A stretch of DNA of 64,000 nucleotides from Modicisalibacter coralii (GTDB lineage: Bacteria > Pseudomonadota > Gammaproteobacteria > Pseudomonadales > Halomonadaceae): contig NZ_QWBW01000025.1 in the NCBI RefSeq assembly GCF_004117855.1, forward strand, positions 1 through 64,000, in the 5' to 3' direction. The notes beneath the pieces were generated by a model, which was not told the origin of the DNA, searched no databases, and worked only from the letters and a program-made list of their open reading frames with translations. Both the position numbers and the translations under genes were made by a program. Below are positions 31,850 to 43,003 of this stretch, piece after piece (the stretch's first letter is position 1; the number at the start of each line of letters is the position of its first letter).

Positions 31850-33847
31850 TCAATCGACGGCCAGCAGTTCCTCGACCTGCTCGACGACGTTGTCGACGGT
31901 GAAGCCGTAGTACTTGAACAGGTCCTTGGCCGGGGCCGACTCGCCGAAGCCGTGCATGCCGATCACCCGGCCGTCGAGGCCCACGTACTTGGTCCAGTAG
32001 ACCCAGTGGCTGGCCTCGATCGCCACGCGCTGGCGCAGGCGCGGCGGCAGCACGCTGTCGCGGTAGCTCTGCGGCTGGGCGTCGAACACGTCGGTGGAGG
32101 GCATCGACACCACGCGCACCGCCTTGCCCTTGGCCTCCAGGGCGTCGGCGGCCTGCATCGCCAGGTCGACCTCGGAGCCGGTGGCGATCAGCACCACCTG
32201 GGCCGGCTCGTCGCTGTCCCTGAGCACGTAACCGCCGCGCTGGATGTCGGCCAGCTGGTGCTTGTCGCGCTGCTGGGCGGCGAGGTTCTGACGCGAGAAC
32301 ACCAGCGCGGTGGGCGCGCCACGGCGATGGATCGCGGCGTGCCAGGCGGCGGCGGTCTCGGTGGCGTCGCACGGCCGCCAAGTCGACAGGTTGGGCGTCG
32401 AGCGCAGCGCGCTCAACTGCTCGATCGGCTGGTGGGTGGGGCCGTCCTCGCCGAGGCCGATCGAATCGTGGGTGAACACGTAGATCGCCTGGCGGTTCAT
32501 CAGCGCGGCCATGCGCACCGCGTTGTGCATGTACTCCATGAACGTCAGGAAGGTCGCGCCGTAGGGGATGAACCCGCCGTGGGCGCTGATGCCGTTCATG
32601 ATCGCGCCCATGCCGAACTCGCGGACCCCGTAATGCAGGTAGTTGCCGGCGTGGTGATCGCGATTGATGGCCTTGGCGCCCTTCCAGAAGGTCAGGTTGG
32701 ACGGTGCCAGGTCGGCGCTGCCGCCGAGCAGCTCGGGCAACTGCGGGCCGAGTTCGTTGAGGCACGCCAGCGAGGCCTTGCGGCTGGCCAGCGTCTCGGC
32801 CTTCTCCTGGGCCTGCTCGATCAGCTTCTCGCTGGTCAGCGGGGTGGGCAGCTGGCCCTTGAGGCGCCGCGACAGCTCCTTGGCGAGCTCGGGGTGATCG
32901 GCCTGGTAACGCTCGAAGCGGGTCTTCCAGTCCTGCTCGGCGGCGTTGCCGCGCTCGGTGGCATCCCAGCCGGCGTAGACCGCTTCGGGCACGTGGAAGG
33001 GCGCGTGTGGCCAGCCCAGCTGCTCGCGGGCCGCGGCCACCTCGTCGTCACCCAGCGCGGCGCCGTGGGATTCTTCTTTGCCCTGCTTGTTGGGCGCGCC
33101 GAAGCCGATGATCGTCTTGCAGATGATCAGGCTGGGGCGATCGTCGTTGGAACGCGCCAGCTCGATCGCCGCCTTGACCTCCTCGGGCTTGTGGCCGTCG
33201 ACGTTGGGCACCACGTGCCAGCCGTAGGCTTCGAAGCGCTTGGCGGTGTCGTCGGTGAACCAGCCCTCGACCTCGCCGTCGATGGAGATGCCGTTGTCGT
33301 CGTAGAAGGCGATCAGCTTGCCCAGGCCCTGGGTGCCGGCCAGCGAACAGACCTCGTGGGAGATGCCTTCCATCAGGCAGCCGTCGCCCAGGAACACGTA
33401 GGTGTAGTGGTCGACGATGTCATGGCCCGGCTGGTTGAACTGCGCCGCCAGGGTGCGCTCGGCGATGGCCATGCCCACGGCGTTGGCCAGCCCCTGGCCG
33501 AGCGGCCCGGTGGTGGTTTCCACGCCCGGGGTGTAGCCCAGCTCTGGGTGGCCCGGGGTGCGCGAGTGCAGCTGGCGGAAGTTCTGCAGGTCCTGGAGGG
33601 TGACGTCGTAGCCGCTCAGGTGCAGCAGCGAATAGAGCAGCATCGAGCCATGGCCGTTGGAGAGCACGAAACGGTCGCGGTCGGCCCAGTGCGGGTTGGC
33701 CGGGTTGTGCTTGAGGTAATCGTTCCACAATACCTCGGCGATGTCGGCCATGCCCATCGGGGCACCGGGGTGGCCGGAATTGGCCTTCTGCACGGCATCC
33801 ATGGACAGCGCGCGGATGGCATTCGCCAACTCGAAACGGGACGGCAT
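31850..33847 (-). CDS. tkt: Transketolase
   Basis: Transketolase moves two-carbon units between sugar phosphates in the pentose phosphate pathway, using thiamine diphosphate. The 665-residue protein shows [17 protein letters not shown], the ThDP motif [55 protein letters not shown]-like residues ([19 protein letters not shown]), and the C-terminal domain. Its length is standard (E. coli TktA 663). It is divergent from metK, with a 356 bp region between. Confidence 0.97.
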   Translation of the reverse strand: MPSRFELANAIRALSMDAVQKANSGHPGAPMGMADIAEVLWNDYLKHNPANPHWADRDRFVLSNGHGSMLLYSLLHLSGYDVTLQDLQNFRQLHSRTPGHPELGYTPGVETTTGPLGQGLANAVGMAIAERTLAAQFNQPGHDIVDHYTYVFLGDGCLMEGISHEVCSLAGTQGLGKLIAFYDDNGISIDGEVEGWFTDDTAKRFEAYGWHVVPNVDGHKPEEVKAAIELARSNDDRPSLIICKTIIGFGAPNKQGKEESHGAALGDDEVAAAREQLGWPHAPFHVPEAVYAGWDATERGNAAEQDWKTRFERYQADHPELAKELSRRLKGQLPTPLTSEKLIEQAQEKAETLASRKASLACLNELGPQLPELLGGSADLAPSNLTFWKGAKAINRDHHAGNYLHYGVREFGMGAIMNGISAHGGFIPYGATFLTFMEYMHNAVRMAALMNRQAIYVFTHDSIGLGEDGPTHQPIEQLSALRSTPNLSTWRPCDATETAAAWHAAIHRRGAPTALVFSRQNLAAQQRDKHQLADIQRGGYVLRDSDEPAQVVLIATGSEVDLAMQAADALEAKGKAVRVVSMPSTDVFDAQPQSYRDSVLPPRLRQRVAIEASHWVYWTKYVGLDGRVIGMHGFGESAPAKDLFKYYGFTVDNVVEQVEELLAVD

Positions 33848-34203
33848 TTAGTAGCTCCTCGCCTGCGGCAAACGGGCAGCGGCCGCGGATGCTTCCTTCC
33901 CGGGAGCACCCGCGCCGCGGTCATTTCGCGGGATGACGCCGCCTGTGGCGCGGCGCGTGAAATCAGAGCCGTATTGTCGCCGAGATGGCGCCTGCCAGCA
34001 AATCGCCCGACGGCGCGTGGCGGGCCCCCGGGCCGTCGCTAGGCAGCCGCTGGGGCAGCGTGTAGACTCTTGACCCTCGAGCCCGGCAGCCGCGCCACCC
34101 CGCTCGGTCACATGTCGCCGCCTGTCGTCTCGCAGGCGTGAGGCCATATGATCGCCCTTCGTTGCGACGCTAACGGACAGCCTTAGAGAGGGTCGAGGAC
34201 ATC
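33848..34203. other. Intergenic region between tkt and metK
   Basis: This 356 bp stretch separates the divergent tkt and metK genes and must hold both promoters. No gene, riboswitch or clear operator was recognised. The GAGGAC ribosome site for metK lies at its right end. Confidence 0.5.
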
Positions 34204-35424
34204 ATGAGCGAATACTCCCTGTTCACTTCCGAATCCGTATCCGAGGGTCACCCGGACAAGATCGCCGACCAGATCTCCGACGCGGTGCTGGATGCCATCA
34301 TCGCCCGCGACAAGCAGGCCCGCGTGGCCTGCGAGACACTGGTCAAGACCGGGGTGGCGATCGTCGCCGGGGAGATCACCACCAGCGCCTGGGTCGACCT
34401 CGAGGAACTGGTGCGCAAGGTGATCCTGGATATCGGCTACGACTCCTCGGATGTCGGCTTCGACGGCGAGACCTGTGGCGTGCTCAACCTGATCGGCAAG
34501 CAGAGCGTCGACATCGCCCAGGGCGTCGATCGCTCCAAGCCCGAGGACCAGGGCGCCGGTGATCAGGGCCTGATGTTCGGTTACGCGACCAACGAGACCG
34601 CGTCCTACATGCCGGCGCCGATCCATTACGCGCACCGCCTGGTCGAACGCCAGTCGGAGCTGCGCAAGAACGGCATGCTGCCGTGGCTGCGCCCCGACGC
34701 CAAGAGCCAGGTGACTTTCCGCTACGGCGACGACGGCAAGCCCGTGGCGGTCGATGCGGTGGTGCTCTCGACCCAGCACGATCCCGAGATCGATCAGGAC
34801 GACCTGCGCAAGATGGTCCGCCGCGAGATCATCGAGCAGGTCCTGCCGGCCGAATGGCTGACCGCGTCCACCAAGTATCACATCAACCCCACCGGCAAGT
34901 TCGTGATCGGCGGGCCGGTCGGCGACTGCGGCCTCACCGGGCGCAAGATCATCGTCGACACCTACGGTGGCATGGCGCGTCACGGCGGCGGCGCCTTCTC
35001 CGGCAAGGATCCGTCCAAGGTCGACCGCAGCGCCGCCTATGCCGGACGCTACGTGGCCAAGAACGTGGTCGCCGCGGGGCTGGCCGACAAGTGCGAGATC
35101 CAGGTCTCCTACGCCATCGGCGTCGCCGAGCCGACCTCGGTGTCGGTCGATACCTTCGGGACCGGTCGCGTCAGCGACGACAAGATCATCGAGCTGGTGC
35201 GCGAGCATTTCGACCTGCGTCCCTACGCCATCACCCGCATGCTCGACCTGCAGCACCCCATGTACCAGTTGACCGCCTCCTACGGCCACTTCGGCCGCGA
35301 GCCGTTCGAATACACCTACACCTGGACCGACGTCAACGGCGAGACCCAGCACGAGACCTTCACCGCCTTCCCCTGGGAGAAGCTCGACAAGGTCGAGGCC
35401 CTGAAGAGCGCCGCCGATCTCTGA
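34204..35424 (+). CDS. metK: S-adenosylmethionine synthetase
   Basis: MetK makes S-adenosylmethionine from methionine and ATP. The 406-residue protein has [37 protein letters not shown] (the ATP hexapeptide), [21 protein letters not shown], and [19 protein letters not shown], all well conserved. GAGGAC precedes the ATG by about six bases. It is the SAM-producing end of the activated methyl cycle, with ahcY close downstream and metF about 11 kb away. Confidence 0.98.
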   Translation: MSEYSLFTSESVSEGHPDKIADQISDAVLDAIIARDKQARVACETLVKTGVAIVAGEITTSAWVDLEELVRKVILDIGYDSSDVGFDGETCGVLNLIGKQSVDIAQGVDRSKPEDQGAGDQGLMFGYATNETASYMPAPIHYAHRLVERQSELRKNGMLPWLRPDAKSQVTFRYGDDGKPVAVDAVVLSTQHDPEIDQDDLRKMVRREIIEQVLPAEWLTASTKYHINPTGKFVIGGPVGDCGLTGRKIIVDTYGGMARHGGGAFSGKDPSKVDRSAAYAGRYVAKNVVAAGLADKCEIQVSYAIGVAEPTSVSVDTFGTGRVSDDKIIELVREHFDLRPYAITRMLDLQHPMYQLTASYGHFGREPFEYTYTWTDVNGETQHETFTAFPWEKLDKVEALKSAADL

Positions 35425-35446
35425 GCCGCCGCTTGTGGTGGTTCCG

Positions 35447-35472
35447 ACGCCCCGCTAGAGCGGGGCGTTTTT
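35447..35472 (+). terminator. Intrinsic terminator after metK
   Basis: A 9 bp stem (ACGCCCCGC / GCGGGGCGT) with loop TAGA is followed by five T. Confidence 0.9.
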
Positions 35473-35665
35473 GCGTGGGACGGGCGCCGACGTTGACGCG
35501 TCGGGAAACGACTGTTTGAATGAAACGAACGCTGTTCGATAAAAAGTGGTCGAAGGCTTGGGGAAAAGCGGGACGGCCTTCTAGGCTGTGAGACGAGAAC
35601 GGACCCGACAACAACCGCGCGGTCAGGGGACTGAAGTCGCCATCAATGGATATGAGGATGTGAAC

Positions 35666-36091
35666 ATGGAAAACCGCAAGATGCTCTGGGTTGCCGCACT
35701 GACACTCTCCGGCGCGCTGCTGGTGGGCTGCGGCGACGACAGCGACGATCAGGCACCAGACAACGCCAATCAGTCCACCACCACCGAGTCGTCGAACGCC
35801 GGTGGCACCGAGTCGTCGGATTCCGGCAACGGCTCCTACGGGGGCGGCACCAGCACCGGCGACAACGACATGTCGGGCTCGGGCGCCGGCGACGAATCGA
35901 ACATGCAGCAGAACAGCACCACGGCGGAGACCGGCCAGTCCGAGAACGCCGCGCAGGGGGCCACCAGCGGCTCCGGCGAGACGAGCGGCGGCTCGGGCAG
36001 CGGTTCCGGCAGCGACATGTCGACGACCGACGGCGCCAGCGGTACCGGCCAGGATGACGCCGGCGCGATGGACGAGGAAACCACCCAGTAA
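35666..36091 (+). CDS. Ser/Gly/Thr-rich lipoprotein, unknown function
   Basis: The 141-residue product has a lipoprotein signal: MENRKM, a hydrophobic core and the lipobox LLVGC (Cys about residue 23). Nearly all of the rest is low complexity: Ser, Gly, Thr, Asp, Gln and Asn, with no hydrophobic core, and Met scattered every 20 residues or so. It should be an acidic, disordered, membrane-anchored chain in the periplasm. I start at 35666, with GAGGATG upstream. It sits between the metK terminator and the ahcY riboswitch as its own unit. No known family. Such acidic tails suit high-salt periplasms, which is only a suggestion. Confidence 0.75.
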   Translation: MENRKMLWVAALTLSGALLVGCGDDSDDQAPDNANQSTTTESSNAGGTESSDSGNGSYGGGTSTGDNDMSGSGAGDESNMQQNSTTAETGQSENAAQGATSGSGETSGGSGSGSGSDMSTTDGASGTGQDDAGAMDEETTQ

Positions 36092-36218
36092 CGTCACGGC
36101 ATTAGCCGGACTTCCAGCGGGGCGGCCGATCGGCCGCCCTTTTCGGCTGCGCGGCGGCGTCGCGATTGAAAACGCCGCGAACCTGTAGTGAACTGCCTGC
36201 ATGATCGTGTTGCTGCTG

Positions 36219-36302
36219 TCCGAGGGGCGCTGCAGCATGTCCACGCCGCCGGCGCGGACTGCGAGGCTCGGGCAGGGAACGGCCACCAAGCAACGGCGCC
36301 CA
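36219..36302 (+). promoter_or_regulatory. S-adenosylhomocysteine (SAH) riboswitch
   Basis: The leader contains CCGAGGGGCGCTGCAGC at 36220-36236, GAGGCTCGG at 36263-36271 and AACGGCGCCC at 36292-36301. CCGAG pairs with CTCGG to form the main stem, and GGGCGC pairs with GCGCCC to form the pseudoknot, as in the SAH riboswitch (Rfam RF01057) family. It lies just before ahcY. SAH binding exposes the ribosome site or blocks a terminator in known examples, raising AhcY when SAH builds up. Confidence 0.9.
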
Positions 36303-36327
36303 TTCCCCGGAATGGAGTTAGACGACG

Positions 36328-37740
36328 ATGACCGCCATGGCCAACTCGCAAGCCGCCGCCTCCCAGGACTACAAGGTCGCCGACATCGGCCTGGCCGACT
36401 GGGGGCGCCGCGAGATTCGCATCGCCGAAACCGAAATGCCGGCGCTGATGAAGATCCGCGCCAAGTATCGTGACCAGCAGCCGCTCGCCGGTGCCCGCAT
36501 TGCCGGCTGCATCCACATGACCATCCAGACCGCGGTGCTGATCGAGACCCTGATCGAGCTTGGCGCCTCGGTACGCTGGTCCTCCTGCAATATCTTCTCC
36601 ACCCAGGATCACGCCGCCGCGGCGATCGCCGATGCCGGCATCCCGGTGTTCGCCTGGAAGGGCGAGACCGAGGAGGAGTTCTGGTGGTGCATCGAGCAGA
36701 CGGTGGAGGGCCCCGACGGCTGGACCCCCAACATGGTGCTCGACGACGGCGGCGACCTGACGGCGTTGCTGCACGACAAGCGTCCGGAACTGCTCGAGGC
36801 GATCCACGGCATCTCCGAGGAGACCACCACCGGCGTGCATCGCCTGCAGGAGATGCTGCGCGACGGCACGCTCAAGGTGCCGGCGATCAACGTCAACGAC
36901 GCCGTCACCAAGTCCAAGAACGACAACAAGTACGGCTGCCGTCACAGCCTCAACGACGCCATCAAGCGCGGGCTCGACCATCTGATGGCCGGCAAGCAGG
37001 CGCTGGTGGTCGGTTACGGCGACGTGGGCAAGGGCTCGGCGGCCTCGCTGCGCCAGGAGGGCATGATCGTCAAGGTCAGCGAGATCGACCCGATCTGCGC
37101 CATGCAGGCCTGCATGGACGGCTACGAGGTGGTCTCGCCCTACGTCGACGGCATCAACCAGGGCGTCGAGAGCATCGATCGCGACCTGCTCGGGCGCATC
37201 GACCTGGTGGTGACCTGCACCGGCAACATCGGGGCCTGCGACGCGCCGATGCTCAAGGCGCTCAAGAAGGGCGCGGTGGTGTGCAACATCGGCCACTTCG
37301 ACAGCGAGATCGACACCGCCTACATGCGTCGCCAGTGGCACTGGGAAGAGGTCAAGCCGCAGGTCCACAAGATCTACCGCGACAGCGATCCCGACGACTA
37401 CGATCCGACCAGCGACGACTACCTGATCCTGCTCTCCGAGGGCCGCCTGGTGAACCTGGGCAACGCCACCGGCCACCCCTCGCGGATCATGGATGGCTCC
37501 TTCGCCAACCAGGTGCTGGCGCAGATCCACCTCTTCGAAGGCAAGTTCGCCGACCTCAGCGACGACGAGAAGGCCGGTGGTCTCAGCGTCACCGTGCTGC
37601 CCAAGCAGCTCGACGAGGAGGTCGCCCGCTACATGGTCGAGGGCTTCGGCGGGGTGATCACGCGCCTGACCGAGGACCAGGCCGAGTACACCGGCGTGGC
37701 CGCCGACGGCCCCTACAAGCCGGACGAGTACCGCTACTGA
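36328..37740 (+). CDS. ahcY: S-adenosylhomocysteine hydrolase
   Basis: AhcY splits S-adenosylhomocysteine to adenosine and homocysteine, relieving inhibition of methyltransferases. The 470-residue protein shows [73 protein letters not shown] (NAD-binding GxGxxG), and the C-terminal PYKPDEYRY. It includes the ~40-residue insert of plant/pseudomonad-type enzymes. Start at ATG 36328, with GGAG 11 bases upstream. Its leader carries an SAH riboswitch, so the substrate likely controls expression. Confidence 0.98.
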   Translation: MTAMANSQAAASQDYKVADIGLADWGRREIRIAETEMPALMKIRAKYRDQQPLAGARIAGCIHMTIQTAVLIETLIELGASVRWSSCNIFSTQDHAAAAIADAGIPVFAWKGETEEEFWWCIEQTVEGPDGWTPNMVLDDGGDLTALLHDKRPELLEAIHGISEETTTGVHRLQEMLRDGTLKVPAINVNDAVTKSKNDNKYGCRHSLNDAIKRGLDHLMAGKQALVVGYGDVGKGSAASLRQEGMIVKVSEIDPICAMQACMDGYEVVSPYVDGINQGVESIDRDLLGRIDLVVTCTGNIGACDAPMLKALKKGAVVCNIGHFDSEIDTAYMRRQWHWEEVKPQVHKIYRDSDPDDYDPTSDDYLILLSEGRLVNLGNATGHPSRIMDGSFANQVLAQIHLFEGKFADLSDDEKAGGLSVTVLPKQLDEEVARYMVEGFGGVITRLTEDQAEYTGVAADGPYKPDEYRY

Positions 37741-37825
37741 TTGCTAGTTACGGCGTGACGCCGCCCGCGCCCGGCCGTGCGGGCGGCGGTGTCGTGTTCA
37801 TCCATCGCCCGGCCAGGGAGGGCCC

Positions 37826-39057
<1,232 letters not shown>

Positions 39058-39061
<4 letters not shown>

Positions 39062-39519
39062 AGATCCTGAAGGCGCCCGGCGTCCCGTGCCAACCGCATC
39101 GCCTCGTGCTCCTCGAGCGAGAGCAGGTTCTCGAGCAGTTCGCGTGCCGAGGGCACGTCGGCGTCCTGATCGAGCAGGTGACGATAGAGCCCGGTGACCT
39201 GCTCGTGAAAGGCGAGCACCGCCGCCATCACCTCATCGACGTCCATGTCCCGAAAGTTGGCCTGGCACTGGCGTTCCGGCCGTGCCGGGGCGTTCTCGAA
39301 GTACTCGTAGCACCAGGTGTTGAGCGCCGAGGGCATGGCGTCGTGGCGTGCCAGTTCCAGCGCATGGCTGAGCTGGCGCTCATGCTCGACGAGATAGTCG
39401 AGCAGCATCTTGAGTCGCTCGCGCTGGGTCTGCCGCGAGCATTGGGCCAGGCAGTCGGCCAGATTGGCGTGGGTGCGTTGCGTCCATTCCAGGACGTCGC
39501 CCAGGGTTTCGACGCGCAT
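39058..39519 (-). CDS. Helical protein of 153 residues, possibly ferritin-like
   Basis: The protein is almost all helix, with repeated acidic/His patches: LLDYLVEHERQLSHALELA, VLAFHEQVTGLYRHLLD and LENLLSLEEHEAMRLARDA. The Glu-His spacing of these helices hints at a four-helix bundle with a carboxylate-bridged metal site (ferritin-like), but no known family is assigned. I start at 39519 (MRVETLGD), with GGGAG upstream. It shares its stop with the antiporter on the other strand (4 bp overlap). Confidence 0.6.
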
Positions 39520-39642
39520 GACGGCTCTCCCGGTCGGCGGCACGGGCCACCTGTGGTTGATGTGCCGTCAGTATGCGCCGGTAACGCCGGCGGCGGCGTG
39601 ATGCGCGTCAATAACCCCGACGCCATCGAGTCGCGACCCGCC

Positions 39643-39674
39643 TTGACCCCGGTCCCGCACATGGGGGCTATCCT
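39643..39674 (+). promoter_or_regulatory. Candidate long-spacer (MerR-type) promoter of the DUF4396 gene
   Basis: TTGACC (39643-39648) and TATCCT (39669-39674) are 20 bp apart, a length seen at MerR-family metal promoters. The spacer has only a weak dyad (ACCCC and GGGGG). The rest of the 333 bp gap (39520-39852) shows no gene. Confidence 0.35.
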
Positions 39675-39852
39675 GAGCGATTGCCTGTGGCCCTGCACCG
39701 GCCGTGCCGGAATTTGTCGTCGCCCGCCGATCGCGACTACGTTCAGGGTGGCCGTCGGTGACGAAAATGCCGCTCCAGGGACACGCCGTGAGCGACCGCC
39801 GGCGACGGCCGGGCCATCATCGAAACCACGGACAAGGAAAGGAGTTCCTGAC

Positions 39853-40587
39853 ATGGTGCCGACCTGGTTGACGATCATTGCCTGGATTTCCCTATTGCTG
39901 GGGTTCGCCAGCGCCCTCTACGTCATCGGCGATCTGCGACGTCACCCCCAGCACATGACGATCATGAACGTGGTCTGGCCGGCCTGCGCCCTGTTCGGCC
40001 ATCTACCGGTGCTGTACGTCTACCGCCGCTACGGTCGACTGGCCGCCGACGAGATCGCCCACCCGGCCATGAAGGCCGGCGAGACGCCGCCGCACAAGCG
40101 CGACACGCCGTTCCCGATGAAGGTCGTCAAGGGCACGCTGCACTGTGGCAGTGGCTGCACGCTGGGCGACATCGTCGCCGAGTGGCTCGCCTTCACGTTG
40201 CCCGTCATCGCTGTCTGGCTGGGCTGGAAGGGGCTCTTCGCGGACAAGATCTTCGCCGTCTGGGTGCTCGACTACATCCTGGCCTTCCTGTTCGGTATCG
40301 TCTTCCAGTACTACGCCATCAAGCCGATGCAGGACATTTCGCCGGGCAAGGCGCTCTGGCAGGCGATCAAGGCCGATACCCTGTCGCTGACCGCCTGGCA
40401 GGTGGGCATGTACGGCTTCATGGCCTTCGCCCACTTCTATCTGTTTGCGGTGGTCTTCGGCGAGACGCTCCACGTCGATAGCATCCATTTCTGGTTCATG
40501 ATGCAGATCGCCATGGGCTTCGGTTTCCTCACCGCCTATCCGGTCAACTGGTGGCTGATCCAGCGCGGCGTCAAGGAAGCGATGTAA
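39853..40587 (+). CDS. DUF4396 integral membrane protein
   Basis: The 244-residue protein has about six membrane spans and a cytoplasmic or periplasmic loop with HCGSGCTLGDIVAEW (a conserved Cys pair), followed by a KPMQDISPGKALWQAIKADTLSL stretch. The Cys motif and adjacent His (HC-GSGC) could bind a metal. DUF4396 genes often occur in metal-handling clusters; here a DUF411 gene lies downstream on the other strand. Start at 39853 with AAAGGAG upstream. Function unknown. Confidence 0.8.
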   Translation: MVPTWLTIIAWISLLLGFASALYVIGDLRRHPQHMTIMNVVWPACALFGHLPVLYVYRRYGRLAADEIAHPAMKAGETPPHKRDTPFPMKVVKGTLHCGSGCTLGDIVAEWLAFTLPVIAVWLGWKGLFADKIFAVWVLDYILAFLFGIVFQYYAIKPMQDISPGKALWQAIKADTLSLTAWQVGMYGFMAFAHFYLFAVVFGETLHVDSIHFWFMMQIAMGFGFLTAYPVNWWLIQRGVKEAM

Positions 40588-40619
40588 GCCGGGAACGTCT
40601 CGTCGCCAACGCCAGGCAG

Positions 40620-40642
40620 GGGCCCGCTCGTCGGGCCCTTTT
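40620..40642 (+). terminator. Intrinsic terminator after the DUF4396 gene
   Basis: A 7 bp stem (GGGCCCG / CGGGCCC) with a five-base loop is followed by four T. Confidence 0.8.
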
Positions 40643-40712
40643 CATGGATGGTGTCGGTGCTCGACGACGCGCTACCCGGCGGCGACGAGGGCCGGGCAGC
40701 GCGAAAGCGCGG

Positions 40713-41132
40713 TCACAGGGTCATGAAGGAGGTGGTGCGCTGATCGTCGAAGGCCTCGACCGTGAAATCGCCCTGCTTGGGCCCGGGCATGCCGGGCGAG
40801 CCGATGGGCATGCCGGCCAGGCCGATGCCGTCGATGTCGGGTGTTTCGCTCAGCAGCTTGTCGATGGCGGCGAGGGGAACGTGGCCCTCGATGACGTAAT
40901 CGCCGACCCGCATCGTGTGGCAGGAGGCCAGCGACACGGGCACGCCGGCCGCACGCTTGATGGCCGACAGGTCGCTCTCGGAGACGACGTCGACCTCCCA
41001 GCCCTGATTCTCGAGATAGCGGGCGTACTGCTCGCAGCAGCCGCAGTTGGGGTTGCGGTGCAGGGTGGCGTCGGTCGCCAGGGCCGGCGTGGTGACCAGC
41101 AGCAGGCCGGCCGAAAGCAAAAGACGTCTCAT
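40713..41132 (-). CDS. DUF411 metal-binding-type periplasmic protein
   Basis: The protein (139 residues from 41132, 142 from 41141) has a signal peptide ending TPALA and the DUF411 motif HRNPNCGCCEQYARYLENQGW, with a CGCC metal-binding core. A late GLAGMPIGSPGMPG stretch and SCHTMRVGDYVIEGHVP are also family features. DUF411 proteins occur in copper resistance loci. I prefer the second ATG (MRRLLLSAG), placed nine bases after GAGG, since it begins the signal peptide directly; the first ATG is equally possible. It is convergent with the DUF4396 gene. Confidence 0.85.
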   Translation of the reverse strand: MRRLLLSAGLLLVTTPALATDATLHRNPNCGCCEQYARYLENQGWEVDVVSESDLSAIKRAAGVPVSLASCHTMRVGDYVIEGHVPLAAIDKLLSETPDIDGIGLAGMPIGSPGMPGPKQGDFTVEAFDDQRTTSFMTL

Positions 41133-41173
41133 GGGTGGCATCCTCTTCCTGGGGTGATCGGGTTCGATTGCCG

Positions 41174-41205
41174 ATCATAGAAGCCGGGGGCAGCACACGG
41201 GTCAA
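41174..41205 (-). promoter_or_regulatory. Candidate long-spacer promoter of the DUF411 gene
   Basis: On the minus strand TTGACC (41205-41200) and TATGAT (41179-41174) are 20 bp apart, the same architecture as the promoter of the neighbouring DUF4396 gene. No clear dyad is visible in the spacer. Confidence 0.35.
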
Positions 41206-41294
41206 GCACCGGGGTCATCGAAACGTCATCGTTTCGCCATGGGCCGGTCACCGCCGGCTGACACGCTGGTGGCGCCAATCGAGGAGGCCGTCCC

Positions 41295-42116
41295 ATGCGT
41301 ACCCCGACCGATTCCGTGGCCGACTGCCGCACCCTGTTCATCTCCGACATTCACCTGGGCACGCCGGACTGCCAGGCGGCACTGCTGGCCAGACTGTTGC
41401 GCCGGGTGCGTCCGCGGCGTCTCTACCTGGTCGGCGACGTCGTCGACCTGATCGCCATGCGCCGCCGGGCGGTCCTGCCGCCGGCCCAGCAGCAGCTGGT
41501 GGCGCGTATCCTGCGCCTGGCGCGAGGCGGCTGCGAGGTGATCTACATTCCCGGCAACCACGATGCCGCCTTCCGCCGCCTGTGCGGGCTGCGCATCCAC
41601 AACGTGCGCATCGAGCGCCGCTGGATCCACGAGCTGGCCGACGGCCGGCGCTTTCTGGTCAGCCATGGCGACGAGTTCGACACCCATGTGCGCGTCGCCC
41701 CCTGGCTGCTGTCGCTGGGCGATGGCATGCATCAGTTCGTGCTGCGCCTCAACCGCTGGTGCAACCGCTTGCGGCGGACCCTGGGCCTGCCCTACTGGTC
41801 GCTGGCCAGTGCCATCAAGCGGCGGGTGGCGACCGCACGGCGTTATGTGGCCCAGTTCGAGCAGGCCGCCATGCACCAGGCCTCCCGGGAGGGCCTCGAC
41901 GGCTATATCGGCGGCCATATCCACCAGGCGGGTTTCAGTGCCGGCCACGGTGTGGTCTATGCCAACGACGGCGACTGGGTGGAGCATTGCACCGCGCTGG
42001 TCGAGACCGCTGCCGGCCGGCTGCAGCTGATCGACTGGCAAGGGGAGCCGATCGCCGACGAGCCGCGCGTCGTTCCGGTGGCGACAGCGGCGCCGGGGGA
42101 GCTGGTCAACGCCTGA
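41295..42116 (+). CDS. LpxH-like metallophosphoesterase
   Basis: The 273-residue calcineurin-like phosphoesterase has metal-ligand motifs FISDIHLGTPD (D-x-H), YLVGDVVDLI (GD), IPGNHDA (GNHD), SHGDEFD and the late YIGGHIHQAGF (GHxH). This is the UDP-2,3-diacylglucosamine pyrophosphatase-related group, but with a longer and different C-terminus than LpxH (about 240). A role in outer-membrane lipid metabolism is possible; the substrate is not known. It stands between the DUF411 gene (divergent) and an AraC gene. Confidence 0.82.
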   Translation: MRTPTDSVADCRTLFISDIHLGTPDCQAALLARLLRRVRPRRLYLVGDVVDLIAMRRRAVLPPAQQQLVARILRLARGGCEVIYIPGNHDAAFRRLCGLRIHNVRIERRWIHELADGRRFLVSHGDEFDTHVRVAPWLLSLGDGMHQFVLRLNRWCNRLRRTLGLPYWSLASAIKRRVATARRYVAQFEQAAMHQASREGLDGYIGGHIHQAGFSAGHGVVYANDGDWVEHCTALVETAAGRLQLIDWQGEPIADEPRVVPVATAAPGELVNA

Positions 42117-42268
42117 GAGGGTGCCTGACGATGGCGAGCGAAGGCGCGACCGGGCTCGCACGACGCCGACGTCAACGCCGCTCGCAGACATTTTGCAGGC
42201 CCCTCTGCGCCCATGCCACACCGGGTGTGGCACACTGGCGATCTCGCACGTTTCGGGTCGCTGGAACC

Positions 42269-43003
42269 ATGTCGTATCGCCTGTCGCCCCTGGTCGAGGT
42301 GCGCGATTATCCCGATCGCGTGCGGACCGACCGTCACGTTTTCCATCAACTGCTGCTGGGCCTCGACGGCCACGTCGAGCTGGAAGCTGCGGGTCGTGCC
42401 ACCCGCGTCGCCCCCGGCGTGCTGGCGCCGGTCGTCGCGGGCGATATCCACCACTACCTGGCCCCGGCCGACAATCGCATCCTAGTGGTCGATCTCCCGG
42501 TCGACTGGTGCCGGGCGCTGGATCTGGACGCGGCATTGGCGGGGCCGGCGTGCCGCCTGCCCGATGCCCTCGTCGCACGGGGGCGCCGGCTGGAGCACGC
42601 ATCGCCGCCGGTGCTGGCCGCCTGGCTCGGGGAGGTGGCGAGCGCCGCCGCGCGCCCGGTGGCGGTGCCACGGCTGCGGCTGCTGGAACTGCTGCCGGCG
42701 ATCCGCGCCGACCTCGCCCATCCCTGGCGGGTCGCCGAGATGGCCGCCCGCTGCCATCTCGCCGAGGCGGCGTTCGCCCGCCAGTTCCGCGCACTGACCG
42801 GCTGGCCGCCGCATGTGTGGCTGACCGCACAGCGTCTCGCGCTTGCCCGGACGCGGCTGCGTGACCCCCGCGCCTCGCTCACCGAGATCGCCCTGGCCTG
42901 CGGCTTCGCCGATGCCGCGCACTTCTCGCGGGTCTTCCGCCGTCATCTGGGCTGCCCGCCCGGTGAATGGCGGCGTGCCTTGCCCGAGCGTCTTGTGGAC
43001 TAG
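42269..43003 (+). CDS. AraC-family transcriptional regulator
   Basis: The 244-residue protein has an N-terminal cupin-like sensing domain (about 1-130, VFHQLLLGLDGHVELEAAG and DIHHYLAPADNRILVVDLP) and a C-terminal double helix-turn-helix (about 155-240). The HTH part includes WRVAEMAARCHLAEAAFARQF, then LTEIALACGFADAAHFSRVFRRHLGCPPGEWR, the AraC signature. It is convergent with the AEC transporter gene (4 bp overlap at the stops). A link between regulator and transporter is possible, but the target is unknown. Confidence 0.92.
   Translation: MSYRLSPLVEVRDYPDRVRTDRHVFHQLLLGLDGHVELEAAGRATRVAPGVLAPVVAGDIHHYLAPADNRILVVDLPVDWCRALDLDAALAGPACRLPDALVARGRRLEHASPPVLAAWLGEVASAAARPVAVPRLRLLELLPAIRADLAHPWRVAEMAARCHLAEAAFARQFRALTGWPPHVWLTAQRLALARTRLRDPRASLTEIALACGFADAAHFSRVFRRHLGCPPGEWRRALPERLVD

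Noticed and set aside
39106-39852. Long upstream extension of the DUF4396 frame
   Set aside because: It runs through the opposite-strand gene and the intergenic gap. The start at 39853 has a good ribosome site and begins the first membrane span.
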